A stretch of 64,000 bases of DNA from Zygnema cylindricum. Lineage: Eukaryota > Streptophyta > Zygnematophyceae > Zygnematales > Zygnemataceae. The stretch's first letter is position 1; each line of letters begins with the position of its first letter. Made by a program: the position numbers and the translations under genes. The stretch is taken from assembly GCA_037447655.1 (NCBI GenBank), contig JBBHKE010000140.1:62001-126000 (forward strand), given 5' to 3'. Under the pieces are notes generated by a model. The model saw nothing but the letters and a program-made list of their open reading frames with translations, did no database searches and had not been told where the DNA came from. Shown here piece by piece: positions 1 through 11,056 of this stretch.

Positions 1-1374
1 CCATGCATATGTGCCGTGATAAAGAACTCTTCACTAAGCTACAAAAGATTCCTACTGTAGAGATAGAGTATGGGGATGGGAGAGTGGTTTTCTTCAGATC
101 TAGTGGGATCAGTAGATCTGAAAGTCTTAGTGGAGGGTAACACCTCTATACTTACATTCTCAGATGTACTTTACATTCCTTAGCTGAGTAAAAATCTTGT
201 CTCTACGTCTGTGTTAGATGACAAAGAGTTTGATACCTTCACCAGAAAGGGAGTCTTTACAGCTAAGTATGGGAATGAAGTTTACTTCACAGCAGATAAG
301 GGTAGCCAAGGAATGTTTAGGCTTAACTTGAGTAATGAAAAGAAGAATGCTTACTATATTGGTGTTCCTAAGGTGATGATTTGGCATAAGCGTTTGGGGC
401 ATGTGCATTTTGATAGGTTAAGGGAAATGAAAAAGCTTGGGGTAGTAGATGGCATTCAGTTTGGGGATAATGAAATAATGGATGATTGTAGTGGTTGTGC
501 TCAAGGTAAGGCTCACAGACTTCCCTTTCCCAAAGCCGCCACATATAGAGGTGAGAAAGTGTTAGATTTGGTCCACACAGATATTTGGGGACCTGCAAAA
601 GTACCTTCGGTTGGAGGAAAGAGGTTTATGATGACAATAACTGATGATTGGTCTAGATACTCTAGAGTCTACTTTCTGAAAAATAAGTCTGAAGCATCCA
701 CTTACTTCAAAGAATATAAAGCTTGGAGTGAGAAGTTGCATGAAACCCCTATTAAGAGGATAAGGAGTGATAATGGGGGGGAATATACCTCTAACCAGTT
801 TGAGGAATATTTGAGAGATGAGGGAGTGCAACACCAGAAAACTGTACCATATAACCCGGAACAAAATGGGGTAGCTGAGAGGTTGAATAGAACACTAGGA
901 GATAGTGCATGCAGTATGTTGGCAGACAAGAAAATAGGAAAGAGATTTTGGGCAGAGGCAATGAACTGTGCCAACTATATTAAGAATAGAGTCCTCACCT
1001 CAGCTGTAAAGGGAGTCACACCTAATGAGAGATGGGTTGGAAGGAAACCAGATATCTCACACCTTAAAGTATTTGGTAGCCAAGTTTACAGTCTTGACAC
1101 GGATAGGAAAAACTGGAAACTAGATGCTAAGGGAAAACCTGGATACTTTGTGGGATATGATCAGGATGTTAAGGGATATAGAGTATATGACTTGGCAAAG
1201 AAAGATATCATTCTGGTCAAACACTTAGTTGTCATGGATGAAGGGAAGTCATTTGACCCCTTCAAATATACAAAGAAGATTAGGATCAGATTTGAGTCTG
1301 AAAGTGAGGAGAACTCGGTCGTTCCCGAAAAGGATATGGGTGACACCGTGATTACAGATTTAGGGGAGATCTAA
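1..1374 (+). pseudogene. copia protease end and integrase, broken
   Basis: Bases 1-100 translate as the region just after the protease active site (MHMCRDKEL, IEYGDGR). A frame change near 100 and a TAG at 181-183 follow. From 211 the frame reads integrase: a zinc finger with WHKRLGH, then CSGC, then the catalytic core with Asp in HTDIWGP, Asp in RSDNGGEY and Glu in QNGVAERLNRT (the D,D,E triad). The frame ends at an in-frame TAA at 1372-1374; the same frame continues into the reverse transcriptase part, so this is a single stop inside one polyprotein and not a natural end. Inactivated but little diverged from the copy at 44794. Confidence 0.93.
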
Positions 1375-3194
1375 GATACAGGAGACTCACCGGAAACCTC
1401 ACATACACCTATGGACTTCGAGGAGATAGAAGAAGCGGGACAAGAACCGGTTTCCATGGACAGGGGAGCCGATGAAACAGTGAGAAGAAATCCAAGACTT
1501 CCATCCATTCTTGCTTCACAGTTTGAGGGAGGAAGAAGGAGCAGCAAAAGATTACAGGAAAAACAAGTCGCTCATAAGGTAACTAAGCTATCTCACCCTG
1601 ATGAGCCTCAGTCTTACTCGGAGGCAGTGAATAGTCCAGAGAAAGAAAGATGGATTAGAGCTATAAATGATGAGATGGCTTCTATCATGGAAGCAAATAC
1701 CTGGGAATTAGCAGATTGTCCTCCAGACAGAAAACCTATTGGGTGTAAATGGGTATTTAAACTAAAACTGAACCCAGATAATACCATTGAAAGATATAAG
1801 GCTCGATTGGTAGCGAAGGGGTTCACCCAAAAGGAAGGGATTGACTATGAGGAGACCTTTGCTCCAGTTGTTCGATTCCCTTCAGTAAGGATTCTCCTCA
1901 GCCTGGCAGCAGCGGAAGACATGGAAATCCATCAGATGGACATTAAGACTGCGTTTCTTAATGGTGAGTTAGAGGAAGAAATTTTCATGAGACAACCCGA
2001 GGGGTTCGTGGAGGAAGGAGAAGAGAGCAAAGTTTGCAGGCTCATAAAGTCCTTATATGGACTAAAGCAGGCTCCCCGACAGTGGAACAAGAAACTAGAT
2101 GAGTTTCTTACCAGTCTGGGATATATCCGTATAAGCTCTGACCATTCTATCTATATGTTTGAAGATGAGAATGGTGTCATTTTTATTGCAATTTATGTGG
2201 ATGATCTGCTTGTGTTGAGTAAATCCTTGGAAAAGATCAATAAGTTAAAAACAGAACTTAGAAGCAGATTTGATATGAAGGATTTAGGGGAGGCAAAATA
2301 TATTTTGGGGATTCAGATGGAGAGAGATAGGGGGAAGAAGATTATCAGACTTACTCAGAAAGAAGCAATAGTAATATGCTTGAGAAATTCCAGATGGAAA
2401 ATGCTAACAGTTGTACCACTCCCATGGACTTGAAAAAAGTAAGTGATGGGAGTGTAGAAGGAGGAGTAATTATCTTAGATGATCAAATGAGTATTGAAGA
2501 GAGAGAGTTTATGAAGACTATCCCTTATAGACAGGTCGTAGGAAGTTTAATCTATTTTATGAATTGTACCAGGCCGGACATAGCGGCAGCAGTTGGAGTA
2601 CTCAGTAGGAGTCTGAATGATCCTAGGAAGAGGGATTGGGAGGCAGCCAAGAGAGTCATGAGATATCTGGTTGGAACCAGAGAGTTATGGTTGCATTTGG
2701 GAGGGGAGCACACTGACATCACTACTTGGAGTGATGCCAGTTATGGGGACGCACCTATGAGACGATGCACTTCTGGGTATGTGTTGTATGTTGGGGAAGG
2801 TGCATGCTGTTGGAGCAGTAAGCAACAAAAGGTGGTTGCACAGTCCACCATGGAGGCTGAGTACATGGCCTCTTGTTCTGCTGTGAAAGAGTTGATGTGG
2901 GTCAAGTCCTTGCTGCAAGAACTTGGGTATATGAAGGAGGGAGTGCATGAAGTGTTTTGTGATAATCAAGCGGCCATAGCAATTGCAGCAAATCCAAAAC
3001 ATCATTTTAAGGCTAAACATATGGACATAAGATTAAGTTTTGTAAGAGAAAAAGTTGAGAATAAAATAGTGAATCTTGTATATAGATCTGATGAGGAAAT
3101 GGTAGCGGACATGATGACCAAACCTGTACCCTCGCCGAAATTAAAATACTGCAGGGAAAAATGTGGATTAAAAGAAAAATTAAAAATAGACTAG
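1375..3194 (+). pseudogene. copia reverse transcriptase and RNase H, frameshifted
   Basis: The part from 1411 carries copia reverse transcriptase: CKWVFKLKLNPD, KARLVAKGFTQKEGIDYEETFAPVV, QMDIKTAFLNGEL, SLYGLKQAPRQW and the catalytic YVDD box (AIYVDDLL). A one-base deletion near 2370, judged against the copy at 46980, shifts the frame. The second part (2376-3194) carries RNase H with CTRPDIAAAVG, SSKQQKVVAQSTMEAEY, DNQAA and ADMMTKPV, and ends at a natural stop just before the polypurine tract. Apart from the frameshift and the upstream stop, all catalytic residues are present, so loss of function appears recent. Confidence 0.93.
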
Positions 3195-3207
3195 AAAATA
3201 AGGGGAG

Positions 3208-4210
3208 TGTTGAAATAAGTAGTTTTTGTATTTTCTAGTTTAAAATAAATTAGCGGAAACATATATAAGAAATGATGGCAGCCTGCCTCCATCTCTTCTC
3301 TCTCTCCCCCATACTTGTTGTAGTCACTGAAAGAGAGAGAGAGCGATGGAGCCATGGCTGCCTCAGCTCCATAGGAAGGACTAAAGAGTGACTTAAGTCA
3401 CTCTCAACAAAAGGTTGAGTCCGGCAGGACTCGAACCCCCGACCGGTAGAGCGCGGCGTAGCCGTTAGCTCTAACCAGTCTGTCGTAGAAGTCCGTTAGA
3501 TTATATAGGGTTTCATTCATATATAAACTGTTGTATAGTACCGAAATGATCTAACTGGAATATGAAACGAAACGAACATAGAACTTGTTAAGGTTTAGTG
3601 CGAAACGTCATTTCGCACGAAACAAATGAAACATACACTTTTAACGGTCGACATTTAATGTCGGATTTAATCCGACGGCGCACGTCGTCGCCGAGATCGC
3701 GGAATGGTCACTTTGGATTTTATGGACGTGGCATGACGTGGCGCCGCGTGGAAGGATGACATTCGGTCGCGGGGAATTCCGGAGGAAATACGGACAAGTG
3801 GAAAAATGACACGCGTCCACTCAAAAGCCTTGTCGTACACCGGCCGTACAGAAAGTACATCGGCCATAGTACCTTTCTGTACTTTACAGTATTACGATTG
3901 GTTCGTACTTTAGTAGATAGGGGTTGTGAGAGGGATTTAGGACTTAGGAAATATTTGGTAGACAGACACCTCTCTCTAAGAGAGCTTTGTATAAATTGGC
4001 ATTTTTGCCGGCTCATAACTTATCGCCTGGTTGGCCGTTTTCAGTGATTCTTTTTGCTACGGACTCAAGGGAGTCCAAGCTACACAGGGGTGCAGTCAAA
4101 TTCTCAGTTTGCCTTCTTGGGCAGAAGTGGTCGTGGCTTAAAGTGGGTTAGTTAAATACTATCTAGAGGCTTCCTGTATTCTGTAGTCCAATGGAGGACA
4201 CAGAATTGCA
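3208..4210 (+). repeat. 3' LTR of copia element 1
   Basis: It starts TGTTGAAATAAG right after the polypurine tract and ends in TTGCA, 1003 bp. The last 20 bases are ATG plus 17 bases coding MEDTELQ, the start of gag, as in the other LTRs of this family. It holds an antisense tRNA-like unit at 3409-3480. Shared LTR landmarks include the GTCACTGA and GCCATGGCTGCC motifs near the start and the GGATTTAGGACTTAGG block about 270 bp before the end. Confidence 0.9.
3409..3480 (-). ncRNA. antisense tRNA-like Pol III unit in LTR
   Basis: On the minus strand, reading down from 3480, there is an A-box-like TAGAGCTAACGG (3473-3462), a perfect B box GGTTCGAGTCC (3437-3427) and a TTTT terminator at 3412-3409. 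The B box is the best match to the tRNA consensus among the copies of this LTR family. No acceptor stem forms, so it is a promoter-like tRNA relic and not a decoding tRNA. Transcription is inferred, not shown. Confidence 0.65.
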
Positions 4211-5434
4211 GAAGATATACCCCGCCAAGACAGATTATTAATGGCGGCGGAGGCCATGGTAAAGGCAGACCGGAGAAGGGAGGTGGAGGCAAGGCTGGAG
4301 CTTGGGGAGACAGCCAGTAGCGAGGCAGGGGAGGCGGAGACCAGTGGAGGAGAAGGGTCAGAAAATTCACAAGACCCTGAATACAACCAACTTCAGGAGG
4401 AGGACCTGGAGGATGAGGAGGATCATGAGATCTCTAACGCTGAGGAGCCGGAGCGGGAATCGACACCTCCGCCAATTGAGGAGCATGCCTCTGATCTGGT
4501 GGTGATGAGGGACCCCAATAAGGAGAGCACCGCAGATGAACAGTCTTCAAAAAGCGCGGAAAAGAAAGCGGAAGCGCAGTACCCCAGCGGAGACGATGTA
4601 TTTCTCGTTCGAGGGGATGAAGGGGACACAGACGAGGAGAGTGAAAAAGGAGAGGAAATTCCCAATTACCTCTTCCCACTCCCTACTGACACCGGGCATC
4701 CGGACCTCACCTTCAGCTTCGCTAAGCGCTTTTATTCTGATCATTCGGAGTGGGCGGAAGAGTGGCGCACTGGAAAACTTGGGGACCCCATTAATATTCC
4801 CGCCGATGTGCCGTCACACCCGGCGTGGAACTTTATGAGAACGAAGGACCATAGGAATAACCATATGGGTTATGTGCAATTAAACCCTCGTGCCATGCCG
4901 TTTGTGGAAGTAATCGAAGACAACTATAGGTACAAGGTGGATGTTCCTGGGTTGCTCCGCCATTATCACCCGTGGGATGTCCGCCTTCATGGCATCATCT
5001 CTTGAGCGGAGGTCACACCCGCGGTACGCACACTCAAGCTCGCCCGAAAGTACGCTCTGCAGCGGGCCCGAGGTGTCAGGAAACATGTTTCCTTCAAATT
5101 AAAGAAGGTACCTCGGTGGGAGCCGATCGACGAAGTGGCGGAAAGTACACACCAGGTTAAGGAACTCGAGTCCCCTCAAGTTGTGGTACCCGAAGAATCT
5201 GTACCGGCGGCCGTTCCGCCCACACTCGTAGCACCAACAGCAATACCAGAGGAAGGGGAGGACCAAGTTGGGGAGCGAATCACTCGGAGACAATTGGCGG
5301 CGGCAGATGATCATATCGCGCTACTAGAGACTCAATGTGAGCAGCTCCAAAATCAAATTGACTTTCTGCGAAAGGAATTCGAGGAGTATCGTGAGGAGAC
5401 ATACGACATACTCCGTCAACAACAATTTCCTTGA
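4211..5434 (+). pseudogene. acidic coiled-coil repeat-borne ORF, copy 1
   Basis: Unknown family; I do not recognise the protein. The 5' end, including a short KRRRL basic motif seen in copies 2 and 3, is cut off by copia element 1. What remains has an acidic Glu/Ser/Pro-rich first third, a central block with YLFPLPTDTGHPDLTFSFAKRF, WAEEWRTGK, GYVQLNPRAMPFVEV and HPWDVRLHGIIS, a TGA at 5003-5005 where the other copies have Arg, then a basic stretch (LKLARKYALQRARG), a Pro/Val/Ala linker and a C-terminal coiled coil (LLETQCEQLQNQIDFLRKEF). It keeps Trp at PAWNF, which is lost in the other two copies. A retroelement gag-like role is possible but unproven. Confidence 0.6.
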
Positions 5435-5940
5435 GTGAGTTAGGTTCAGCAGGACGCTCAATCCTTAGTGGGAGGCATTGTAACAAAGTTACAGAGTTGA
5501 ATACTTAAGGGCTAAAGACTAGACTGTTATAGTTGCGGTTGAAAAGCAGCGCAGCTGCGATTCCAGACCACCGCAACATAGCAGCATAGCAATTTTGTAA
5601 AATAGCGTAGCGCAGCATAGCAACGCAGCGTGGCAATATAGAATCGCCGCAGAATGTAGATTTAACTATATAGTTCTACAAAGATATTTTGGATAAATCT
5701 CAGTTGACCGTGAAGGTCCACGTGTACACTTCTACAGTATTAGGTTGACTAGAAGCTAGTTAGTTTAAATAGTGGAGCAGACGTAGTAAAAGACAGACTC
5801 TTTGAGTAGACCTTTGCAAAGAGCTGTCAACTTGTAATCTTCCTCCCGATAAATAAAGTTTGACCTTTACCTGTGAGTGTTGTGTACTCTTGCTGTTGCT
5901 ACGGGGAGATCCTTGGAGTCTTTCCGCTATGCATTATAGT
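5435..5940 (+). other. 3' flank of acidic ORF: GCA-rich tract and polyadenylation region
   Basis: Bases 5540-5650 are a GCAGC/GCATAGCAA-rich tract also found after copies 2 and 3. A polyadenylation-like AATAAA follows (about 5851-5856), then a TGTTGTGTACTC block that recurs on the minus strand near 19510. This conserved tail shows that the acidic ORF and its 3' region move as one repeat unit. No ORF of note. Confidence 0.5.
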
Positions 5941-6039
5941 GTGTTGTGGGTTACTATCTTTGCCTTTTTATACTTGCACTGGAATCAAATCGCGACCTGC
6001 TTTTTATCAAAATAATACCCTATAGACAAATAGAAAACC

Positions 6040-6738
6040 GAGATTGCACACTTCAAACATTTTCAAAAATTTTGAACGACAAAGAGTACACTCTATTTTT
6101 TCCCTTGCTCGTCACGCGCATGTACGTGCAATATGACGAGCATGTACGGAAAAATATTTGTTGGGGTCTCGGACCTCCACTTTCATTCATGGGTCCTTTG
6201 CAAAATTTTACGTCGTCCTCGTCTCTACCCCTCTTTCTCACTTGACCGCTCCTCTTTCTCTCTTATTTACACGAGATGCAGCAATAATAATATAAAATGA
6301 AAGATATATATATATATATATATTTTTTTTTGAATATTTTTTGTTTGAGTTTGATGGTATATGGAATGATAAAAGATAAGAAAACGAAACCAAGAAGCCA
6401 TGGCGGAAAATCTACGTACTGATGACTTCACATGGTAGCATGACTTCGCTATGTCACAAAACCCTAAACATCTACAATGTCACAAAAACCTCGACGTCTA
6501 CAACAGTCGCTGTTATTGTAGACGTCACCGATTTTAGGAAGTTTCGTAGTTTCGTAGTCGTCTACATTTCGTTTCGTAGACTCTCGCACATTTTGTAGAC
6601 GTCTACAACTGTTACATATTTGAAGTAATGAAGGCGCAAGTAATGATTGAAATAGAAACACTTTGAAAAGTACACCATAAAATTTGCGCTAAAATCCAAA
6701 GTAACATTTCAAAGTTTTGGTTACATGGGCACACTCCC
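6040..6738 (+). mobile_element. Harbinger-like element family F, 5'-truncated copy
   Basis: Its right end CACACTCCC is followed by TAA (6739-6741), the target-site triplet of this family. The body (GTCACGCGCATGTACG near 6113, TCATTCATGGGTC near 6184, repeated GTAGACGTC motifs 6480-6610) matches the copies at 41877-49289 and 54180-55875. The left end is missing, so its start is approximate. A (TA)n run lies at about 6306-6323. No transposase was seen. Confidence 0.55.
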
Positions 6739-6805
6739 TAACACTAATCTGGATGTAGCCGCGATAGTCTATGTTCACATGTTTGACCCTTGAACATGTG
6801 AGAAC

Positions 6806-7818
6806 TGTAGAAATATGGTATTTTCTAGGTTTGGTGATTGTAAAAATAAAATAGGAAAGAAGTAAAGGCAACTTGCTTCTCACTCTACTCTCAAGTCCCC
6901 ATACATGTCGCAGTCACTGAAAACTGGAGAAAGAGTTAGAACCATGGCTGCCTATCTTCTCTATAGGAGACAGGAAACAGCTTTGTTATACTTACCAAAA
7001 GGGCTGCCGGAACCAGGATTTTATCTTGGTACCTAATATCCGTCAGGGTAGCCGCTAGCCGATAGCTTTGTCCTATAGTCTAAGACCTGTGTTGAGATAC
7101 ATTATGTTTGATAACAACTTAAACAAATACACGTAGGATGTTTTATTTAACGGGTAGAACAAACTGAGATACATGGAGACAGTTGTATTTTAAATACCGC
7201 TCGAAACAAATATTGTGGATATGTATTTCGACGGCGTATTTTACAAGCCGATCTAAATCGGACGACCATGGTGAACGTCGAGATCGCGAAATGAACTCGT
7301 TGGCGTTTAATGGTCGTAAACACACCGAATGACACGTGGCGGTATCACATTGGGTTGAGGAATTTCCGCGGAGTATGAAAGCGAGTCGAAACATGACAGA
7401 CGTCCACGTTATGGCCATGTCGTACAATGGCCGTACAAAAAGTACATCAGCACCTGTACTTTTTTGTATGTTACAATGATTTCATTGGTGTCGTACTTTA
7501 GTAGTAGAGGGATTAGAGAGGGGTTTAGGACTTAGGCAAATCTTAGATAGTCACCTCTCTCCCAGTGAGCTCCTGTACAAAAGGCCATTTTTGACCATTC
7601 ATAACTTACTGCCCAGAGGAGCAAATTCAGAGATTCTTTTTGTTCTCGACCCAAGGGAGTCTTGTCTTCACAGGGGTGAAGGTGGTCAGAGTTTTTGTCT
7701 GCCAGGGTGGCAGTTATTCTTGGTGTTATTCTTGCTGAAACACCAAGGGGTCAGGGTTATCCTAGGGGTTTCGTGTGAGCTGCCTACTTTGAGGACCAAT
7801 GGAGTTTTCAGAATTGCA
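6806..7818 (+). mobile_element. solo LTR of copia main family, TSD AGAAC
   Basis: The LTR runs from TGTAGAAATATGG to GAATTGCA, 1013 bp, with AGAAC on both sides (6801-6805 and 7819-7823), a clean 5-bp target duplication. No internal region is present, which is the expected product of LTR-LTR recombination. It ends with ATG plus 17 bases coding MEFSELQ, the gag start seen in the other LTRs. Confidence 0.93.
6997..7083 (-). ncRNA. antisense tRNA-like Pol III unit in solo LTR
   Basis: The minus strand shows A-box-like TAGACTATAGG (7082-7072), a decayed B box (AAGATAAAATCC, 7027-7016) and TTTT (7000-6997). Position within the LTR matches the other copies. The B box is weak here. Confidence 0.5.
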
Positions 7819-7823
7819 AGAAC

Positions 7824-8520
7824 AGGTTCTCGCGATTCTCCCTCATCTTTATGACTGGGATTCAAATCCGAGTCCGCTTTTTCTTGGCGACGCACTCAAT
7901 TTAGTGTGTCGACGCCTTTATCTGGCGCTTATTCTGTACGTCTGTACAAAATAGTGAGCAAATTTCGTACTAACAAATTCATTTTTACACTATACTATTT
8001 AAAAATTTTAAAAAGTCGAAATAAGAGCAATTAACGCTAATTAGGGTAACGTTCTATCAGCCACAAAGTGAGGTAGTTTACAGAAATCCGTGAATATCTG
8101 TACCAAACCGTACCGTTGTCATGCATGAGAGACCAGAAAGAGCGAACATGCATCACAACCAGCAAAGTCATACGGACAACCATATATACAAACGAAAAAT
8201 GAACGAGAAAGAGAAAAATGTATACACCATAAGAAAGAATAAAGGTGAAAATGACCCCAAAAGAGAAGGGGAAGAATACTCCCCTAGAGTGAAGTGGAAA
8301 GAGAGAAGGGGAAGAATACTCCCCTACACTGAGTGTACCCAATAATTATACTAAGCCACGAGGTAGCCACTAGGCTCTCGGGTCTTCCACGTATTCTCTA
8401 CAAGAGTTATCTCAAAGGAAAGCAACGAAGCAAAATAATCACTTCCAACCAAAACCAAGAAAATCGGAATTAACCAAAAATGACACTTTCTTAAGAAAAC
8501 CGAAATGCCACACACATAAA
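7824..8520. other. intergenic; partial Harbinger-like terminus at 8044
   Basis: TTA followed by GGGTAACGTTCTATCAG (8041-8060) matches the terminal repeat of the element at 39757, and the next 60 bases stay similar. No matching right end was found before the copia LTR at 8521, so this is a fragment. A direct repeat of GAGAAGGGGAAGAATACTCC occurs at about 8264 and 8303. No gene is supported. Confidence 0.5.
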
Positions 8521-8789
8521 TGTTGTCTTTTTTGAAAGCTATCTCCGCAGCGCAGCAGCACAGCAGTCTGCTATCAGACGAGGCGGAAACATATCGAATA
8601 AACGCAACAAGCGTAGCAACAGAGCTGCGCAGCAGCAGAGCAGCGCAGCAGTGGAACTGCAACACAGACAGGACAATGCAACCACGACTATATTTGATAT
8701 GATCCGTACAGACAACGCAGCGTCTGATATTCTTAATGTGATTCTGTACAGAATAGAGCAACAACGATAGATACGATTCTAGTCAACTT

Positions 8790-8905
8790 AGTGGGTAACT
8801 TAGTGGTAACTTAGTGGGTAACTCAGTGGTAACTTAGTGATAGCTCAGTGGTAGCTTAGTGATAGCTTAGTGGTAGCTTGACAGATTAGTGGTAGGTTGG
8901 TGCTT
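8790..8905 (+). repeat. TTAGTGGTAGC minisatellite in LTR B
   Basis: About ten imperfect 10-12 bp units in a row. The same array appears in reverse complement at about 11860-11930 and 16725-16785, so it belongs to the LTR and is not a local expansion. Confidence 0.8.
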
Positions 8906-9206
8906 TGACGTATCTCTCAAGTACATTGGTATTGCCAGTGCAACACAAGTATAAGACTTAGGACTCAGAACATATTATGTATCTAGACTTCAAAGTAGTA
9001 AAACTGTAGACAGTATTTGGGAAACTTCTGAGTATTATATCTTGAGTGTTGTCGGGTCAATTGTGCTGAAACTTTGGGAGTTGTCAGTGTTTATGCTACT
9101 CTATATTCTGCTAGAGTTTTGTGAGTTTTGGATGTATATATAAGGATTGGTGAGCACTTAAGAACAGCTGTTTGGTAGGATTCTTGATAGCTTCTGAGAG
9201 TGTATC

Positions 9207-10270
9207 ATGTCTACTTCTACTACTACTTCTGCTCCTCCACCTGCACTGGTGGTTGTAGAACATCAGGTTATGGGCCTGTCAACAAGAATTCCTACCTTTT
9301 CCGAGGATAAATATGTTTACTGGGCAGATATGGTGGAGACACATTTTGATAATGTCAATCTTCTAGATATATTGGATGGTTCATTGGATGAATCTGATCC
9401 GTCATGGTCTAAGAAAAATACGCAAGCTCGTTCTATTCTAAAATTTTGTATATCTGAGGACTTAGCTATGTCTCGGATAAAAATGAAAAAAGCAATTGAA
9501 ATCTGGAAATCCCTTAAGAGTGATTATGAAAACGCTAATGTCCAGAAACAACTTCTTTGGGCTGGAAAAATTTGGGACTAAAAGTACACAGGCGGTACAA
9601 TAGTTGAATATTCTCAAAAATTTCGTATCCTTGTACATGCACATGCTTGTGCAGGTGGGGTGTTTCCTCCGTTTGAACAGGCAGCATTGCTCATGACGGG
9701 TCTCCCTCGCAGTATAAAAGGAGCATCTGACATGCTCAAATAGAAAGATAAAGCTAGCTGGACTTTACACTTAGCCATCAATATTTTACTAGAGGAGGAA
9801 GCTTCATCTAATATTTTCAATGTTGAGCAAGTAAAGGCTTTTAATTCAGACCTTGGGAGGAAAGGTCAATTTAATCAGCAACGTAATCAGTTTACCCAGG
9901 TGGGACAGTTTAATCAGAATGGAAATAGACAATCAAACAATGCATGTTTTTATTGTAGTGAGAGAGGTCATGGATACAAATTCTGCCCTAAACTTAAACA
10001 AGCTAACGATACAGGTTTATACAGGCTACGATGGCAACAAAGTCAGTTTTACAAAAGCTTCACGAGGCCTACACCTCGTGGAAATGCACTGTTTTCAGCT
10101 TCTTCATCCCTCCACGACGAAAATCTGACATTTTCCGAAAAGGACGACACGGATCTATTCGCTATGGCGGCAGCAATAGAGGGCACAAAGGACCCTGGAT
10201 GGATAATGGATACAAGAGCGTCAGCCCACATGTGTTGGAACAAGGCTATCTTCAAAAATCTGAAAGCAAC
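9207..10270 (+). pseudogene. copia family B gag and start of protease
   Basis: gag starts MSTSTTTSAPPP and has the copia gag core (VYWADMVETHFDNVNLLDI, SRIKMKKAIEIWKSLKSDYE). A TAA at 9579-9581 and a TAG near 9740 break the frame. A CCHC zinc knuckle (CFYCSERGHGYKFC) binds the genomic RNA, and the protease motif follows as DTRAS where DTGAS is expected, so the active-site Gly is lost. The reading frame is cut by the assembly gap. The start codon lies inside the LTR (8521-9265). Confidence 0.88.
9267..9276 (+). other. primer-binding site matching half initiator tRNA-Met
   Basis: GTTATGGGCC directly follows LTR end CA plus one G. It is complementary to the anticodon arm of plant initiator tRNA-Met (its GGGCCCATAAC segment), the site used in Drosophila copia-type half-tRNA priming. 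It is also gag coding sequence. Confidence 0.7.
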
Positions 10271-11056
10271 NNNNNNNNNNNNNNNNNNNNNNNNNNNNNN
10301 NNNNNNNNNNNNNNNNNNNNNNNNNNNNNNNNNNNNNNNNNNNNNNNNNNNNNNNNNNNNNNNNNNNNNNNNNNNNNNNNNNNNNNNNNNNNNNNNNNNN
10401 NNNNNNNNNNNNNNNNNNNNNNNNNNNNNNNNNNNNNNNNNNNNNNNNNNNNNNNNNNNNNNNNNNNNNNNNNNNNNNNNNNNNNNNNNNNNNNNNNNNN
10501 NNNNNNNNNNNNNNNNNNNNNNNNNNNNNNNNNNNNNNNNNNNNNNNNNNNNNNNNNNNNNNNNNNNNNNNNNNNNNNNNNNNNNNNNNNNNNNNNNNNN
10601 NNNNNNNNNNNNNNNNNNNNNNNNNNNNNNNNNNNNNNNNNNNNNNNNNNNNNNNNNNNNNNNNNNNNNNNNNNNNNNNNNNNNNNNNNNNNNNNNNNNN
10701 NNNNNNNNNNNNNNNNNNNNNNNNNNNNNNNNNNNNNNNNNNNNNNNNNNNNNNNNNNNNNNNNNNNNNNNNNNNNNNNNNNNNNNNNNNNNNNNNNNNN
10801 NNNNNNNNNNNNNNNNNNNNNNNNNNNNNNNNNNNNNNNNNNNNNNNNNNNNNNNNNNNNNNNNNNNNNNNNNNNNNNNNNNNNNNNNNNNNNNNNNNNN
10901 NNNNNNNNNNNNNNNNNNNNNNNNNNNNNNNNNNNNNNNNNNNNNNNNNNNNNNNNNNNNNNNNNNNNNNNNNNNNNNNNNNNNNNNNNNNNNNNNNNNN
11001 NNNNNNNNNNNNNNNNNNNNNNNNNNNNNNNNNNNNNNNNNNNNNNNNNNNNNNNN
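10271..11056. other. assembly gap of 786 Ns
   Basis: Unknown bases between two inverted copies of copia family B. Long predicted frames across it are artefacts. The gap may reflect an assembly break at an inverted repeat. Confidence 0.99.

Larger units (their letters stand above)
1..4210 (+). mobile_element. Ty1/copia element 1 (3' part with 3' LTR)
   Basis: The 5' end lies outside the window. The visible order is end of protease, integrase, reverse transcriptase, RNase H, polypurine tract (AATAAGGGGAG, to 3207) and 3' LTR (3208-4210), which is the copia (PR-INT-RT-RH) order. The five bases after the LTR (GAAGA, 4211-4215) also occur at the matching place in the minus-strand copy of the acidic ORF near 21275, so the element inserted into that ORF; the upstream duplicate is outside the window. 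Frameshifts and stops show the copy is inactive. It is the same family as the complete element at 42432-48863. Confidence 0.95.
8521..10270 (+). mobile_element. copia family B, plus-strand copy, runs into assembly gap
   Basis: The LTR starts TGTTGTC at 8521 and ends CA at 9265 (745 bp), followed by a G and a primer-binding site. It contains a CAGCAGCGCAG-rich segment (8540-8660) and a short tandem array of TTAGTGGTAGC-type units (8790-8905). gag begins inside the LTR at 9207. The copy stops at the run of Ns. A minus-strand copy of the same family lies on the other side of the gap. Confidence 0.85.

Noticed and set aside
8790-8905. CRISPR-like repeat array
   Set aside because: Short units without spacers inside an LTR of a eukaryotic retrotransposon.
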